Made by a program: the position numbers and the translations under genes | Assembly: GCF_000787835.1 (NCBI RefSeq) | Contig: NZ_BBPP01000017.1 | Span: forward strand, 1 to 64,000 | Source: Streptacidiphilus melanogenes | Lineage (GTDB): Bacteria; Actinomycetota; Actinomycetes; Streptomycetales; Streptomycetaceae | Direction: 5' to 3' | Length of the DNA: 64,000 nt | In this document: in pieces, positions 55,069-63,981 of the stretch | Position numbering within the stretch: position 1 is the first letter of the stretch | Layout of the letters: each line of letters begins with the position of its first letter | The notes under the pieces: generated by a model | Told to the model about the DNA's origin: nothing | The model's database searches: none | The model's input: only the letters and a program-made list of their open reading frames with translations

Positions 55069-55080
55069 TAACGCGCGTAG
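55069..55080. promoter_or_regulatory. Nucleoside-gene palindrome variant at the bmp operon promoter
   Basis: On the minus strand CTACGCGCGTTA, matching the shared palindrome at 10 of 12 bases. Its last bases overlap a likely -10 TAACCT (55065-55070). It lies 79 bases before the lipoprotein start. The rest of the 55,000-55,326 gap holds the leader, this site and the hairpin at 55225; no other gene is seen. Confidence 0.65.
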
Positions 55081-55224
55081 AACACTTTTGGATTACGGCT
55101 GCGGGGCCGTTATCAGATCGTCGCATTTCTACCATCGCCAGCGCACCGAAGGGGCCGGATAAACCGGACGATTCCACTCCGATTTCGCTCGCTCGGCGCA
55201 CACCTGTCAACACCATGAGACACC

Positions 55225-55257
55225 AAACGACGCCGCCCTGGAGGGTCGGCGCCGTTT
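55225..55257 (-). terminator. Hairpin after the M20 amidohydrolase gene
   Basis: AAACGACGCCGCCC and the near-complementary GGGTCGGCGCCGTTT form a stem with one or two mismatches, 70 bases after the amidohydrolase stop. On the minus strand it is followed by GTTTGG. It should stop read-through into the bmp promoter. Confidence 0.65.
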
Positions 55258-55326
55258 GTCCGCGTGTCGGCTGCGGAAAGCCCTCTCGGCGGGCCGCTCG
55301 GAGAGCCCGCGCGGCAGTCTGTTCGG

Positions 55327-56643
55327 TCAGCCGAGGGCCAGGGCGCTGAACAGCTCCACCCCGACGCCGATGGCCCGCTCGTCCGCGTCGAAGGTGCCCT
55401 GGTGCAGGTCGCGCACGCCCTGTTCGTCGGGCGACCGCACACCCAGGCGGGCCAGCGCGCCCGGAACCTCCTGGAGGTACCAGGAGAAGTCCTCACCCCC
55501 CAGGCTCTGCTCCGTCGACTCCACCGTCTCCGCGCCGAACCGTTCCGTCATCGCCCCCTCCAGCAGCGCGATCGACTCGGCCTCGTTGACCACCGGCGGC
55601 ACCCCGCGGCGGTAGTCCAGCACCCACTTGGCCCGGTGCGTCTCCGCGATCTGCCCGACCAGCTCGTCGATCGCGCCCGGCGCCTCGCGCCAGCCGGCCG
55701 TCTCCAGGCAGCGGACCGTGCCCTCAAGCTCCGCGTGCTGCGGGATCGCGTTGGCGGCGGAGCCGGACTCGATCCGGCCCCAGACCAGGCTCACGCCCCA
55801 GCGCGGATCCATCCGGCGCTGGAGCGCCGCCGGCAGCTCGGTCGCGGTCTTGGCGACGGCCATCACCAGGTCCGTCGTCAGGTGCGGGCGGGCGGTGTGC
55901 CCGCCGGGGCCGTCCAGGTTGAGCTTGAGCAGGTCGCACGCGGAGGTGATCGCCCCGACCTTCAGCCCGATCTTCCCGACCTCGACCCGCGGGTCGCAGT
56001 GCACCGCGAAGATCCGCTCCAGGCCCGCCAGCACCCCCGCCTTGATCACGTCCAGCGCCCCGCCCGGCATCTGCTCCTCGGCGGGCTGGAACACCAGCCG
56101 CACCGGCCGCCGCAGCGTGCCCTGGCGGGCGGCCTCGGCGAGGACCAGGGCCGTGCCGAGGACGACGGTGGTGTGCACGTCGTGGCCGCAGGCGTGGCAG
56201 CAGCCCGGCACGGTCGAGCGGTAGGGCAGGTCGAGCGGCTTGGCGTCCTCGATCGGCAGCGCGTCGATGTCGGCGCGGAACCCCCACACGCCCCGCTCGG
56301 CGGAGAGCCCCGCCGGAACGATGTCGCACAACAGGCCCGTGCCCCCGGGCAGCACGCGCGGCGCGAGACCGGCCTGCTCGAGGCGGCCCTTGATGAGCGC
56401 GGTCGTGCGTACCTCCTGCCGACCCAGCTCGGGGTGCATGTGGAGGTCGCGCCGGAAGGCGATCAGCTCGGGCTGGAGGGCGTCGACGCGGGACCGCAGC
56501 TCATTCGACTGGTTCACCTCCACAAGGCTACGGCCCTGGGGCGGTTGGGGCAGGGGATCACCGAAATTCATACCGCCGGACGAGAAGTTTGTCGCCCGCT
56601 CGGCGCATGATCCGCCCCGAACGGGGTAGGGAACCTCTTTCAT
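55327..56643 (-). CDS. M20-family amidohydrolase (N-acyl amino acid hydrolase type)
   Basis: A 438-residue metallopeptidase-fold enzyme. Zinc-ligand motifs are HACGHDVHTTVVLG, QPAEEQMPGGA and the late GGEDFSWYLQ; the first conserved block LIAFRRDLHMHPELG follows an N-terminal extension of about 50 residues. The family (IAA-amino acid or hippurate hydrolases) cleaves N-acyl amino acids. The ATG at 56643 has GGGAGG four bases upstream, which decides the start despite the extension. In S. coelicolor a similar gene neighbours the BMP transporter, as I recall. The substrate is not predictable. Confidence 0.9.
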   Translation of the reverse strand: MKEVPYPVRGGSCAERATNFSSGGMNFGDPLPQPPQGRSLVEVNQSNELRSRVDALQPELIAFRRDLHMHPELGRQEVRTTALIKGRLEQAGLAPRVLPGGTGLLCDIVPAGLSAERGVWGFRADIDALPIEDAKPLDLPYRSTVPGCCHACGHDVHTTVVLGTALVLAEAARQGTLRRPVRLVFQPAEEQMPGGALDVIKAGVLAGLERIFAVHCDPRVEVGKIGLKVGAITSACDLLKLNLDGPGGHTARPHLTTDLVMAVAKTATELPAALQRRMDPRWGVSLVWGRIESGSAANAIPQHAELEGTVRCLETAGWREAPGAIDELVGQIAETHRAKWVLDYRRGVPPVVNEAESIALLEGAMTERFGAETVESTEQSLGGEDFSWYLQEVPGALARLGVRSPDEQGVRDLHQGTFDADERAIGVGVELFSALALG

Positions 56644-56722
56644 GCTGCCTCCCGCACTGCATCGTTGAAGAGATCAACGAGCGAGCGGATGAGACGTTGC
56701 CATCGTCTCAGCTGCCAGGGTC

Positions 56723-58306
56723 TCAGAAGCTGTCGACCGGGACGTAGGTACCCCACACCTCCCGCAGTGCGTCACAGGTCTCACCCACGGTGGCGCGGGC
56801 GGCCAGCGCCTCCTTCATCGGGTGGAGCACGTTCTCCCCCGACGTCTCCGCCGCGCGCCGCAGCGCCGACAGCGCGCGGTCGACCGCCGCGCCGTCCCGC
56901 TCGGAGCGGAGCTTCGCCAGCCGCTCGGCCTGCTGCCGCTCGATCGCCGGGTCGACGCGGAGCGGCTCGTACGGCTCCTCCTCATCCAACTGGAAGCGGT
57001 TGACGCCGACGACGGTGCGCTCGCCGGAGTCCGTCTGCAGCGCGACCCGGTACGCGCTGCGTTCGATCTCGGCCTTCTGGTAGCCGCGCTCGATGCCGGC
57101 GACCGCGCCGCCCATCTGCTCGACCTTGGCCATCAGCTCCAGGGCCGCCGCCTCGACCTCGTCGGTCAGCTGCTCGACCACGTAGGAGCCGGCGAACGGG
57201 TCCACCGTCGCGGTCACGTCCGTCTCGTACGCCAGCACCTGCTGCGTGCGCAGCGCCAGGCGTGCGGACTTCTCCGTCGGCAGCGCGATGGCCTCGTCGA
57301 AGCTGTTGGTGTGCAGCGACTGGGTGCCGCCCAGCACCGCCGCCAGCGCCTGGACGGAGACGCGGACCAGGTTGACCTCGGGCTGCTGCGCCGTCAGCTG
57401 GACGCCCGCCGTCTGGGTGTGGAAGCGCAGCATCATCGACTTCGGGTTCTCGGCCTTGAACTCCTGCTTCATGACCCGCGCCCAGATCCTGCGGGCGGCG
57501 CGGAACTTGGCCACCTCCTCCAGGATCGTGGTGCGCGAGACGAAGAAGAAGGAGAGGCGCGGCGCGAAGTCGTCCACGTCCATACCGGCCGCCAGCGCGG
57601 TGCGGACGTACTCGATGCCGTTGGCCAGCGTGAACGCGATCTCCTGCGCGGGCGTCGCCCCCGCCTCGGCCATGTGGTAGCCGGAGATGGAGATGGTGTT
57701 CCAGCGCGGGATCTCGGCCCTGCAGTACTTGAAGATGTCGGCGATCAGGCGCAGCGAGGGCTTGGGCGGGAAGATGTACGTGCCGCGGGCGATGTACTCC
57801 TTGAGCACGTCGTTCTGGACGGTGCCGGTCAGCCGGTCCGAGGCGACGCCCTGGGACTCGCCGACCAGCTGGTAGAGCAGGAGCAGCAGCGCGGCCGGGG
57901 CGTTGATGGTCATCGAGGTGGAGACCTCGCCCAGCGGGATCCCGCCGAACAGCACGCCCAGGTCCTCGACGGAGTCGACGGCGACGCCGACCTTGCCGAC
58001 CTCGCCGTGGGCGATCGGCGCGTCCGAGTCGTAGCCCATCTGGGTGGGCAGGTCGAAGGCGACGGACAGGCCCGTGGTGCCGTTGGCGATCAGCTGCTGG
58101 TAGCGGGCGTTCGACTCGGCGGCGGTGCCGAAGCCGGCGTACTGCCGCATGGTCCACGGCTTGCCCGTGTACATCGTCGGGTAGACGCCGCGGGTGAACG
58201 GGTACCGCCCCGGTTCGCCGAGCTCGGTGGCGGGATCCCAGCCCTCCTGGGCGGCCGGCCCGTAGACGGGCTCGATGGGCAGTCCGGACTCGGTCAGGCG
58301 CGCCAT
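56723..58306 (-). CDS. Acyl-CoA mutase large subunit (methylmalonyl-CoA mutase family)
   Basis: A 527-residue TIM-barrel subunit of a B12-dependent acyl-CoA mutase. It has [49 protein letters not shown] and [18 protein letters not shown]. The cobalamin-binding domain (DxHxxG) is absent, so a separate small subunit must be encoded elsewhere, as for isobutyryl-CoA mutase. Substrate could be methylmalonyl-, isobutyryl- or hydroxyacyl-CoA; the sequence does not settle it for me. With propionyl-CoA carboxylase and succinate dehydrogenase in the window, a methylmalonyl route is a reasonable but unproven link. The start MARLTES is typical. Confidence 0.9.
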   Translation of the reverse strand: MARLTESGLPIEPVYGPAAQEGWDPATELGEPGRYPFTRGVYPTMYTGKPWTMRQYAGFGTAAESNARYQQLIANGTTGLSVAFDLPTQMGYDSDAPIAHGEVGKVGVAVDSVEDLGVLFGGIPLGEVSTSMTINAPAALLLLLYQLVGESQGVASDRLTGTVQNDVLKEYIARGTYIFPPKPSLRLIADIFKYCRAEIPRWNTISISGYHMAEAGATPAQEIAFTLANGIEYVRTALAAGMDVDDFAPRLSFFFVSRTTILEEVAKFRAARRIWARVMKQEFKAENPKSMMLRFHTQTAGVQLTAQQPEVNLVRVSVQALAAVLGGTQSLHTNSFDEAIALPTEKSARLALRTQQVLAYETDVTATVDPFAGSYVVEQLTDEVEAAALELMAKVEQMGGAVAGIERGYQKAEIERSAYRVALQTDSGERTVVGVNRFQLDEEEPYEPLRVDPAIERQQAERLAKLRSERDGAAVDRALSALRRAAETSGENVLHPMKEALAARATVGETCDALREVWGTYVPVDSF

Positions 58307-58429
58307 GGGGGTCCTCTTCGACTCGCTACATTCTGGCTACGTACGGTAATGATGCGCGCGGGGGCGGAATAGTCGCATCCTCTGGAAGCTTGCTCAGATC
58401 GAGACAACGCCATTGGAGGAACGGGTCAG

Positions 58430-59176
58430 ATGACAGTCCAGAAGGTCGCGGTCGTGACGGGCGCGAGCAGCGGCATCGGAGCGGCGACGGCACGGGGCCT
58501 CGCCGCAGCCGGATTCCGGGTCGCCCTGGTCGCGCGACGGGCGGAGCGCCTGGAGGCGCTGGCCAAGGAGATCGGCGACGCGGCGAGCGTCCACGCCGTG
58601 GACGTCACCGACCGCGCGGCGGTGGACGCCTTCGCGGCGACCCTCCCCCGGGTGGACGTCCTGGTCAACAACGCCGGCGGGGCGTACGGCGCGGAGTCCG
58701 TGGAGAGCGGCGACCCGACGGACTGGCTGCGGATGTACCAGGTCAACGTGCTGGGCGTGCTGCACGCGACCCAGGCGTTCCTCCCCGCGCTGCGCGCCTC
58801 CGGCGACGGCACCGTCCTCGTCCTCTCCTCGACCGCGGCGTTCGCGGCGTACGAGGGCGGCGGCGGCTACGTCGCGGCGAAGGCCGGGGCGCACGCGATC
58901 GCGGGCACGCTGCGGCTGGAGCTGGTCGGGGAGCCGATCCGGGTCATCGAGGTGGCGCCCGGCATGGTGAAGACGGACGAGTTCGCGCTCACCCGCTTCC
59001 GCGGCGACGCCGCGAAGGCCGAGTCCATCTACGCCGGCGTCCCGGACCCGCTGACCGCGGAGGACGTCGCGGACACCATCGTCTGGGCGGTGACGCGTCC
59101 CCCGCACGTCAACATCGACCTCCTCGTCGTCCGCCCCCGCGCCCAGGCCGCCCAGCACAAGGTGCACCGCCGCTAG
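58430..59176 (+). CDS. SDR-family oxidoreductase
   Basis: A 248-residue classical short-chain dehydrogenase. It has TGASSGIGAATARGL for cofactor binding, NNAGGAYG, catalytic Ser in VLVLSSTAA and YxxxK in GYVAAK. The sequence after the first strand (LVARRAERL) suggests NADP(H). It resembles the YdfG-type 3-hydroxy acid dehydrogenases. ATTGGAGGAACGG upstream supports the ATG. It diverges from the mutase gene; no pathway link is evident. Confidence 0.93.
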   Translation: MTVQKVAVVTGASSGIGAATARGLAAAGFRVALVARRAERLEALAKEIGDAASVHAVDVTDRAAVDAFAATLPRVDVLVNNAGGAYGAESVESGDPTDWLRMYQVNVLGVLHATQAFLPALRASGDGTVLVLSSTAAFAAYEGGGGYVAAKAGAHAIAGTLRLELVGEPIRVIEVAPGMVKTDEFALTRFRGDAAKAESIYAGVPDPLTAEDVADTIVWAVTRPPHVNIDLLVVRPRAQAAQHKVHRR

Positions 59177-59196
59177 CCCCCTGGGGGGGCACCTCC

Positions 59197-59421
59197 CGAG
59201 GTCGCACTCACCCAAGGGGCGCGCGGCTCTGCTGATGTGCGGCTCCGCCGCGTGGGCGCGACCGACGGCACACTTCGCTCCCGCCCGAGGTCGCACTCAC
59301 CCAACGGGCGCGGGGCTCTGCGCGAGGAACCGCCGACATACGGATGGCCCTGCTTTGTTCGGGGCTCTACCTGTGCGGCTGGCCGGTCGCGCAGAGCGCC
59401 CCGCGCCCCTGGGTAGTGCAA
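59197..59421. repeat. Clustered intergenic repeats after the SDR gene
   Basis: The 362-base gap 59177-59538 holds no gene I can support. A 38-base unit, CCGAGGTCGCACTCACCCAA followed by GGGCGCG and GGCTCTGC, occurs twice as a direct repeat (59197 and 59283). The second copy pairs with an inverted arm ending TCGCGCAGAG...CGCCCCTGGGTAGTGCA (59391-59421), forming a long hairpin of the same family as 48921-49042. A piece GGATGGCCCTGC is the inverse of the unit at 23759 and 30565. Confidence 0.75.
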
Positions 59422-59538
59422 CGACCTGCGCCAGCCCAGCCACCCGCCCCTGACGGCTGCCGCCGTTCATCGGGCTGACGCTGTCTCATAATTCGGGCGT
59501 CGGGGGCTCGACTTAATACCCCGTACGAGTGAATCCTG

Positions 59539-60167
59539 GTGTCCTGCGCCGTTGTGGCACCGCTTCTGGCGTCTCCTGTAGTGCCGACGAAGTCGGTCGC
59601 ACCCCTTAACCTCAAGGGCTCCAACCCGTTCGAGGAGGACCCGCTGGCCAGGTCGCAGATCCCGCAGCCGTCCGCACCGCAGTCTCCCGTTCCGGGGCTG
59701 TCCCGTCTCAACGACGCGGCGCCGGGTGCCGCCGAGGAGGCGTTGCTGGCCTGCTGCGGGAGCCGGCGCTGGGCGATAAGGATGACCGCCCACCGGCCCT
59801 ACCCGGATGTGGACTCGCTGCTGGCCGCCGCGAGTGAGGCCTCCTACGACACCTCTCGGAGGCGCTCGCCGACGAGAGCTGCATGCCCCAACCCCTGCTG
59901 GGCATGCGCGCGCCGGGCAGCGCCGCCGCGCACACCGCGCTGCAGGCGGCGCACGCCGCCTACGAGGCGCGGTTCGGGCACGTGTTCGTGGTCAGCCTGG
60001 ACGAGTGCCCACCGGAGGAGATGCTGGACACCGTGCTGGCCAGCATCCGCGCGCGGCTGGGCAGCGACCCGGACGAGGAGCGCAGCAACACCGCGGAACA
60101 GCTGCGCCGGATCACCCTCAGCAGGCTGACCCACCTGGTCTCGTCTCACGCCTCGGCGTCTTCGTGA
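59539..60167 (+). pseudogene. OHCU decarboxylase-like gene broken by a frameshift
   Basis: The first part (59539 to about 59850) encodes LSRLNDAAPGAAEEALLACC, SRRWAIRMTAHRPYPDVDSL and LLAAASEASYD. The second part (from about 59850 in another frame) continues LSEALADESCMPQPLLGM, AAYEARFGHVFVVSLDECPP and EERSNTAEQLRRITLSRLTH. Joined, they give a complete 2-oxo-4-hydroxy-4-carboxy-5-ureidoimidazoline decarboxylase (uric acid breakdown), with about four residues missing at the junction. The shift looks like a small deletion near 59850, or a sequencing error. The start is unclear. The second frame also has an ATG at 59883 that would give a non-functional 94-residue fragment. Confidence 0.75.
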
Positions 60168-60219
60168 GATCGCGAGGGTGAGATCGCCCACATCCGGAAG
60201 CGTCGCCTTTGACGCCGCG

Positions 60220-60245
60220 CCAGGGAACGCATGGGCGTTCCCTGG
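60220..60245 (+). terminator. Hairpin after the OHCU decarboxylase-like gene
   Basis: CCAGGGAACGC (60220-60230) pairs perfectly with GCGTTCCCTGG (60235-60245) around the loop ATGG, followed by GAAAAT. It separates the broken gene from the sdh promoter region. Confidence 0.75.
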
Positions 60246-60276
60246 GAAAATCCGGGATCAAGGCCCCTTCTGACAG

Positions 60277-60292
60277 GTCACGAGCCGGTCAC
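60277..60292. promoter_or_regulatory. AfsQ1/PhoP-type direct repeat upstream of sdhC
   Basis: GTCAC GAGCCG GTCAC fits the AfsQ1 consensus GTnAC-n6-GTnAC exactly and has the same half-sites as the site before afsQ1. The 11-base periodicity also suits PhoP, GlnR or MtrA. It lies 71 bases before a possible -10 TACGAT (60363-60368). The 303-base gap 60168-60470 holds this repeat, the hairpin at 60220 and a leader of about 100 bases. Confidence 0.5.
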
Positions 60293-60470
60293 AAGCAGAT
60301 CATCTGAGTGGATCTCGGCCCGCCGCAGGGGCCCCGACAGGCCCACGGGCCTCCGGCCTGGCTACGATGGCCGCGGCCGGTGGACCGTATCCGGCCGGGC
60401 CGACCGACACCGACGACGATGCCGCCGAGCTGATCGGGCGACCCCCGCCCCGCTCCCGGAGGGTTCTTCC

Positions 60471-60848
60471 GTGCCGGCTGGAACGCTGTACCGCGGCCGG
60501 GAAGGCATGTGGTCGTGGGTGGCTCATCGAGTCACCGGCGTCCTCATCTTCTTCTTCCTGTTCGCCCACGTCCTCGACACCGCACTGGTCCGCGTCTCGC
60601 CGCAGGCCTACAACAGCGTGATCGCGACGTACAAGACGCCGCTCGTCAACCTGATGGAGTACGGCCTGACGGCCGCCATCCTCTTCCACGCGCTGAACGG
60701 TCTTCGGGTCATCGCGGTGGACTTCTGGGCCAAGGGGCCGAAGTACCAGGCGCAGATGCTGTGGACCGTCGTGACCGTCTGGGTCCTGCTGATGGCGGGT
60801 GCGTTCTACCCCGTCCTGCAGGAGACCCTCCAGTGGCTGTTCAGTTGA
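60471..60848 (+). CDS. sdhC: Succinate dehydrogenase cytochrome b556 subunit
   Basis: A 125-residue membrane anchor with three helices (HRVTGVLIFFFLFAHVLDTA, VNLMEYGLTAAILFHALNGL, WTVVTVWVLLMAGAFYPVL). The conserved N-terminal GREGMWSWVAHRVTG and the histidines in FAHVLDT and FHALNG are candidate haem ligands. It forms the membrane part with SdhD that carries electrons from succinate to menaquinone. The GTG has CGGAGGG upstream. It is the first gene of the sdhCDAB operon. Confidence 0.95.
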   Translation: MPAGTLYRGREGMWSWVAHRVTGVLIFFFLFAHVLDTALVRVSPQAYNSVIATYKTPLVNLMEYGLTAAILFHALNGLRVIAVDFWAKGPKYQAQMLWTVVTVWVLLMAGAFYPVLQETLQWLFS

Positions 60849-60862
60849 GGGTGAGATAACAG

Positions 60863-61333
60863 ATGGCTACCGACTCCATCGGCAACGTCGAGCTCACCGA
60901 CTCGACTCCGACCGACGCGACGGCGTTCCTCATCGAGCCGCCGCGCAAGCGCACCAAGACCACCGCGGGCCGCCGCAGCCGGACCAACTTCGAGATGCTG
61001 GCGTGGCTGTTCATGCGCCTGTCCGGCATCGTGCTGGTCTTCCTGGTCCTCGGCCACCTCATCATCCAGCTGGTGCTGGACGGCGGCGTCTCGAAGATCT
61101 CCTTCGCGTTCGTCGCCGGGCGCTGGGCCTCGCCGTTCTGGCAGGTCTGGGACCTGCTGATGCTGTGGCTGGCGATGCTCCACGGCGCCAACGGCATGCG
61201 CACCGTGATCAACGACTACGCCGAGCGCCCGAACACCCGCTTCTGGCTGAAGGTCCTGCTGGTGGCCGCCACGGTCTTCACCGTGGCTCTGGGCACCCTG
61301 GTGATCTTCACCTTCGACCCGAACATCAGCTGA
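60863..61333 (+). CDS. sdhD: Succinate dehydrogenase membrane anchor subunit
   Basis: A 156-residue membrane subunit. A polar N-terminal 50 residues (with RKRTKTTAGRRSRTNFE) precede three helices: FMRLSGIVLVFLVLGHLIIQ, FWQVWDLLMLWLAMLHGANG and WLKVLLVAATVFTVALGTLV. His in VLGHLII and MLHGANG fit haem b ligation. It lies 14 bases after sdhC and 31 before sdhA in one operon. Members with this long N-terminus are typical of Streptomyces. Confidence 0.93.
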   Translation: MATDSIGNVELTDSTPTDATAFLIEPPRKRTKTTAGRRSRTNFEMLAWLFMRLSGIVLVFLVLGHLIIQLVLDGGVSKISFAFVAGRWASPFWQVWDLLMLWLAMLHGANGMRTVINDYAERPNTRFWLKVLLVAATVFTVALGTLVIFTFDPNIS

Positions 61334-61364
61334 CGCGGACGGACGACGAGGCAGCGAAGAGACC

Positions 61365-63119
61365 ATGAAGATTCACCAGTACGACACCGTCATCGTCGGC
61401 GCCGGCGGCGCGGGCATGCGCGCCGCCGTCGAGGCCACGAAGCGCAGCCGCACCGCGGTCCTGACCAAGCTCTACCCGACCCGCTCCCACACCGGCGCGG
61501 CCCAGGGCGGCATGGCCGCCGCCCTCGCCAACGTCGAGGACGACAACTGGGAGTGGCACACCTTCGACACCGTCAAGGGCGGTGACTACCTGGTCGACCA
61601 GGACGCCGCCGAGATCCTGGCCAAGGAGGCGATCGACGCCGTCCTCGACCTGGAGAAGATGGGTCTGCCCTTCAACCGCACCCCCGAGGGCAAGATCGAC
61701 CAGCGTCGCTTCGGCGGCCACACCCGCAACCACGGCGAGGCCGCGGTGCGCCGCTCCTGCTACGCCGCGGACCGCACCGGCCACATGATCCTCCAGACGC
61801 TGTACCAGAACTGCGTCAAGGAGGGCGTGGAGTTCTTCAACGAGTTCTACGTCCTGGATCTGCTGCTCACCGACGTCGACGGGGTCAAGAAGGTCGCCGG
61901 CGTCGTCTCGTACGAGCTGGCCACCGGCGAGGTGCACGTCTTCCAGGCGAAGTCGGTCATCTTCGCCTCGGGCGGCAACGGCAAGTTCTTCAAGGTGACC
62001 TCCAACGCGCACACCCTGACCGGTGACGGCCAGGCCGCCGCGTACCGTCGTGGCCTGCCGCTGGAGGACATGGAGTTCTTCCAGTTCCACCCGACGGGCA
62101 TCTGGCGCATGGGCATCCTGCTCACCGAGGGCGCCCGCGGCGAGGGCGGCATCCTGCGCAACAAGGACGGCGAGCGCTTCATGGAGCGCTACGCGCCGGT
62201 CATGAAGGACCTCGCGTCCCGTGACGTCGTCTCCCGCGCCATCTACTCGGAGATCCGGGCCGGCCGTGGCTGCGGCCTCAACGGCGACCACGTCTACCTG
62301 GACCTGACGCACCTGCCGCCGGAGCAGCTGGACGCCAAGCTGCCGGACATCACCGAGTTCGCGCGCACCTACCTCGGCATCGAGCCCTACACGGACCCGA
62401 TCCCGATCCAGCCCACCGCGCACTACGCCATGGGCGGCATCCCGACCAACAACGAGTCCGAGGTCCTGCTGGACAACGAGACCGTCGTCCCGGGTCTGTA
62501 CGCCGCCGGCGAGGTCGCCTGCGTGTCGGTGCACGGCGCCAACCGTCTGGGCACCAACTCGCTGCTCGACATCAACGTCTTCGGCCGCCGCGCCGGCATC
62601 GCCGCCGCGAAGTACGCCGAGACCGCCGAGTTCGTCGAGCTGCCGGAGAACCCCGCTGCCAAGGTCGTCGAGATGCTGGAGACCATCCGCACCTCGAACG
62701 GCACCGAGCGGGTCGGCGAGATCCGCGAGGCCCTGCAGCAGTCCATGGACACCAACGTGTCCGTGTACCGCACCGAGGAGACCCTGAAGCAGGCGGTGGC
62801 CGACATCACCGAGCTGAAGGAGCGCTACAAGAACATCTCGGTGATGGACAAGGGCCAGCGCTACAACACCGACCTGCTGGAGGCCGTGGAGCTGGGCAAC
62901 CTCCTCGACCTGGCCGAGGTCACCGCGGTGTCCGCGCTCGCCCGCAAGGAGTCGCGCGGCGGTCACTTCCGCGAGGACTACCCGAACCGCGACGACGTCA
63001 ACTTCATGCGCCACACCATGGCGTACCGCGAGGTCGACGCGAACGGCGACACCACCGTGCGTCTGGACTACAAGCCGGTCGTGGTCACCCGCTACCAGCC
63101 GATGGAGCGTAAGTACTGA
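61365..63119 (+). CDS. sdhA: Succinate dehydrogenase flavoprotein subunit
   Basis: A 584-residue flavoprotein. The FAD Rossmann motif is TVIVGAGGAGMRAAVEA. The flavin-linking His is in RSHTGAAQGGM, and the catalytic region HPTGIWRMGILLTEGARGEGG contains substrate-binding residues. The C-terminal helical domain has REDYPNRDDVNFMRHT. Length and motifs are complete. It oxidises succinate to fumarate in the citric acid cycle on the inner face of the membrane. Its stop overlaps the sdhB start by one base (TGATG). Confidence 0.97.
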   Translation: MKIHQYDTVIVGAGGAGMRAAVEATKRSRTAVLTKLYPTRSHTGAAQGGMAAALANVEDDNWEWHTFDTVKGGDYLVDQDAAEILAKEAIDAVLDLEKMGLPFNRTPEGKIDQRRFGGHTRNHGEAAVRRSCYAADRTGHMILQTLYQNCVKEGVEFFNEFYVLDLLLTDVDGVKKVAGVVSYELATGEVHVFQAKSVIFASGGNGKFFKVTSNAHTLTGDGQAAAYRRGLPLEDMEFFQFHPTGIWRMGILLTEGARGEGGILRNKDGERFMERYAPVMKDLASRDVVSRAIYSEIRAGRGCGLNGDHVYLDLTHLPPEQLDAKLPDITEFARTYLGIEPYTDPIPIQPTAHYAMGGIPTNNESEVLLDNETVVPGLYAAGEVACVSVHGANRLGTNSLLDINVFGRRAGIAAAKYAETAEFVELPENPAAKVVEMLETIRTSNGTERVGEIREALQQSMDTNVSVYRTEETLKQAVADITELKERYKNISVMDKGQRYNTDLLEAVELGNLLDLAEVTAVSALARKESRGGHFREDYPNRDDVNFMRHTMAYREVDANGDTTVRLDYKPVVVTRYQPMERKY

Positions 63120-63904
63120 TGAGCACCCCCACCATCGACGAAACCGCCGCCCCGCACTCGGCCGCGCTGGACGCCGCCGAGTCGGGCAAGGTCGAGCTGA
63201 TCACCATCACGCTCCGGATCCGCCGGTTCAACCCGGAGGAGCACCCGGACGCGGTGTGGGTCGACTACCAGCTCACGGTGGACCCGAAGGAGCGCGTCCT
63301 GGACGCGATCAACCGGGTCAAGTGGGAGCAGGACGGCACGCTCACCTACCGTCGCTCCTGCGCCCACGGCGTCTGCGGCTCCGACGCGATGCGGATCAAC
63401 GGCAAGAACCGTCTTGCCTGCAAGACCCTCATCAAGGACGTCAACCCCGAGAAGCCGATCACGATCGAGGCCATCAAGGGCATGACCGTCCTGAAGGACC
63501 TGGTCGTGGACATGGACCCGTTCTTCCAGGCGTACCGCGACGTGATGCCCTTCCTCATCACCAAGGGCAACGCGCCGACGCGTGAGCGGATCCAGTCGGA
63601 GGAGGACGTCCAGCGCTTCGAGGACACCACCAAGTGCATCCTCTGCGCCGCCTGCACCTCCTCCTGCCCGGTGTTCTGGAACGACGGCCAGTACTTCGGT
63701 CCGGCCGCGATCGTGAACGCCCACCGCTTCATCTTCGACTCCCGTGACGAGGGTGCGGAGCAGCGGCTGGAGATCCTCAACGACCGTGAGGGCGTGTGGC
63801 GCTGCCGCACCACCTTCAACTGCACCGACGCGTGCCCGCGTGGCATCGAGGTGACGAAGGCGATCCAGGAAGTGAAGCGCGCGCTGCTGACGCGTCGCTA
63901 CTGA
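63119..63904 (+). CDS. sdhB: Succinate dehydrogenase iron-sulfur subunit
   Basis: A 261-residue protein with all three cluster motifs. The [2Fe-2S] cysteines are in SCAHGVCGSDAMRINGKNRL plus the next AC. The [4Fe-4S] and [3Fe-4S] ligands are in CILCAACTSSCPVFW and CTDACPRGIEV. It passes electrons from SdhA to the membrane subunits. It is translationally coupled to sdhA and followed by a very strong terminator. Confidence 0.97.
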   Translation: MSTPTIDETAAPHSAALDAAESGKVELITITLRIRRFNPEEHPDAVWVDYQLTVDPKERVLDAINRVKWEQDGTLTYRRSCAHGVCGSDAMRINGKNRLACKTLIKDVNPEKPITIEAIKGMTVLKDLVVDMDPFFQAYRDVMPFLITKGNAPTRERIQSEEDVQRFEDTTKCILCAACTSSCPVFWNDGQYFGPAAIVNAHRFIFDSRDEGAEQRLEILNDREGVWRCRTTFNCTDACPRGIEVTKAIQEVKRALLTRRY

Positions 63905-63921
63905 GCCTGGTCGCCTGCGCG

Positions 63922-63971
63922 ACGACGGAAGGCCCGGCCCCCCTCTCGCGGGGGGCCGGGCCTTCCGTCGT
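63922..63971. terminator. Strong terminator after sdhB
   Basis: A perfect 22-bp stem starting ACGACGGAAGGCCCGGCC with a six-base loop TCTCGC. It lies 18 bases after the sdhB stop and just before the probable end of a minus-strand gene, so it can end both transcripts. Confidence 0.9.
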
Positions 63972-63981
63972 GACGTGCGCC

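Noticed and set aside
59883-60167. Independent 94-residue gene starting at ATG 59883
   Set aside because: It is the C-terminal half of the OHCU decarboxylase-like protein, and its ATG is an internal methionine of the family sequence.
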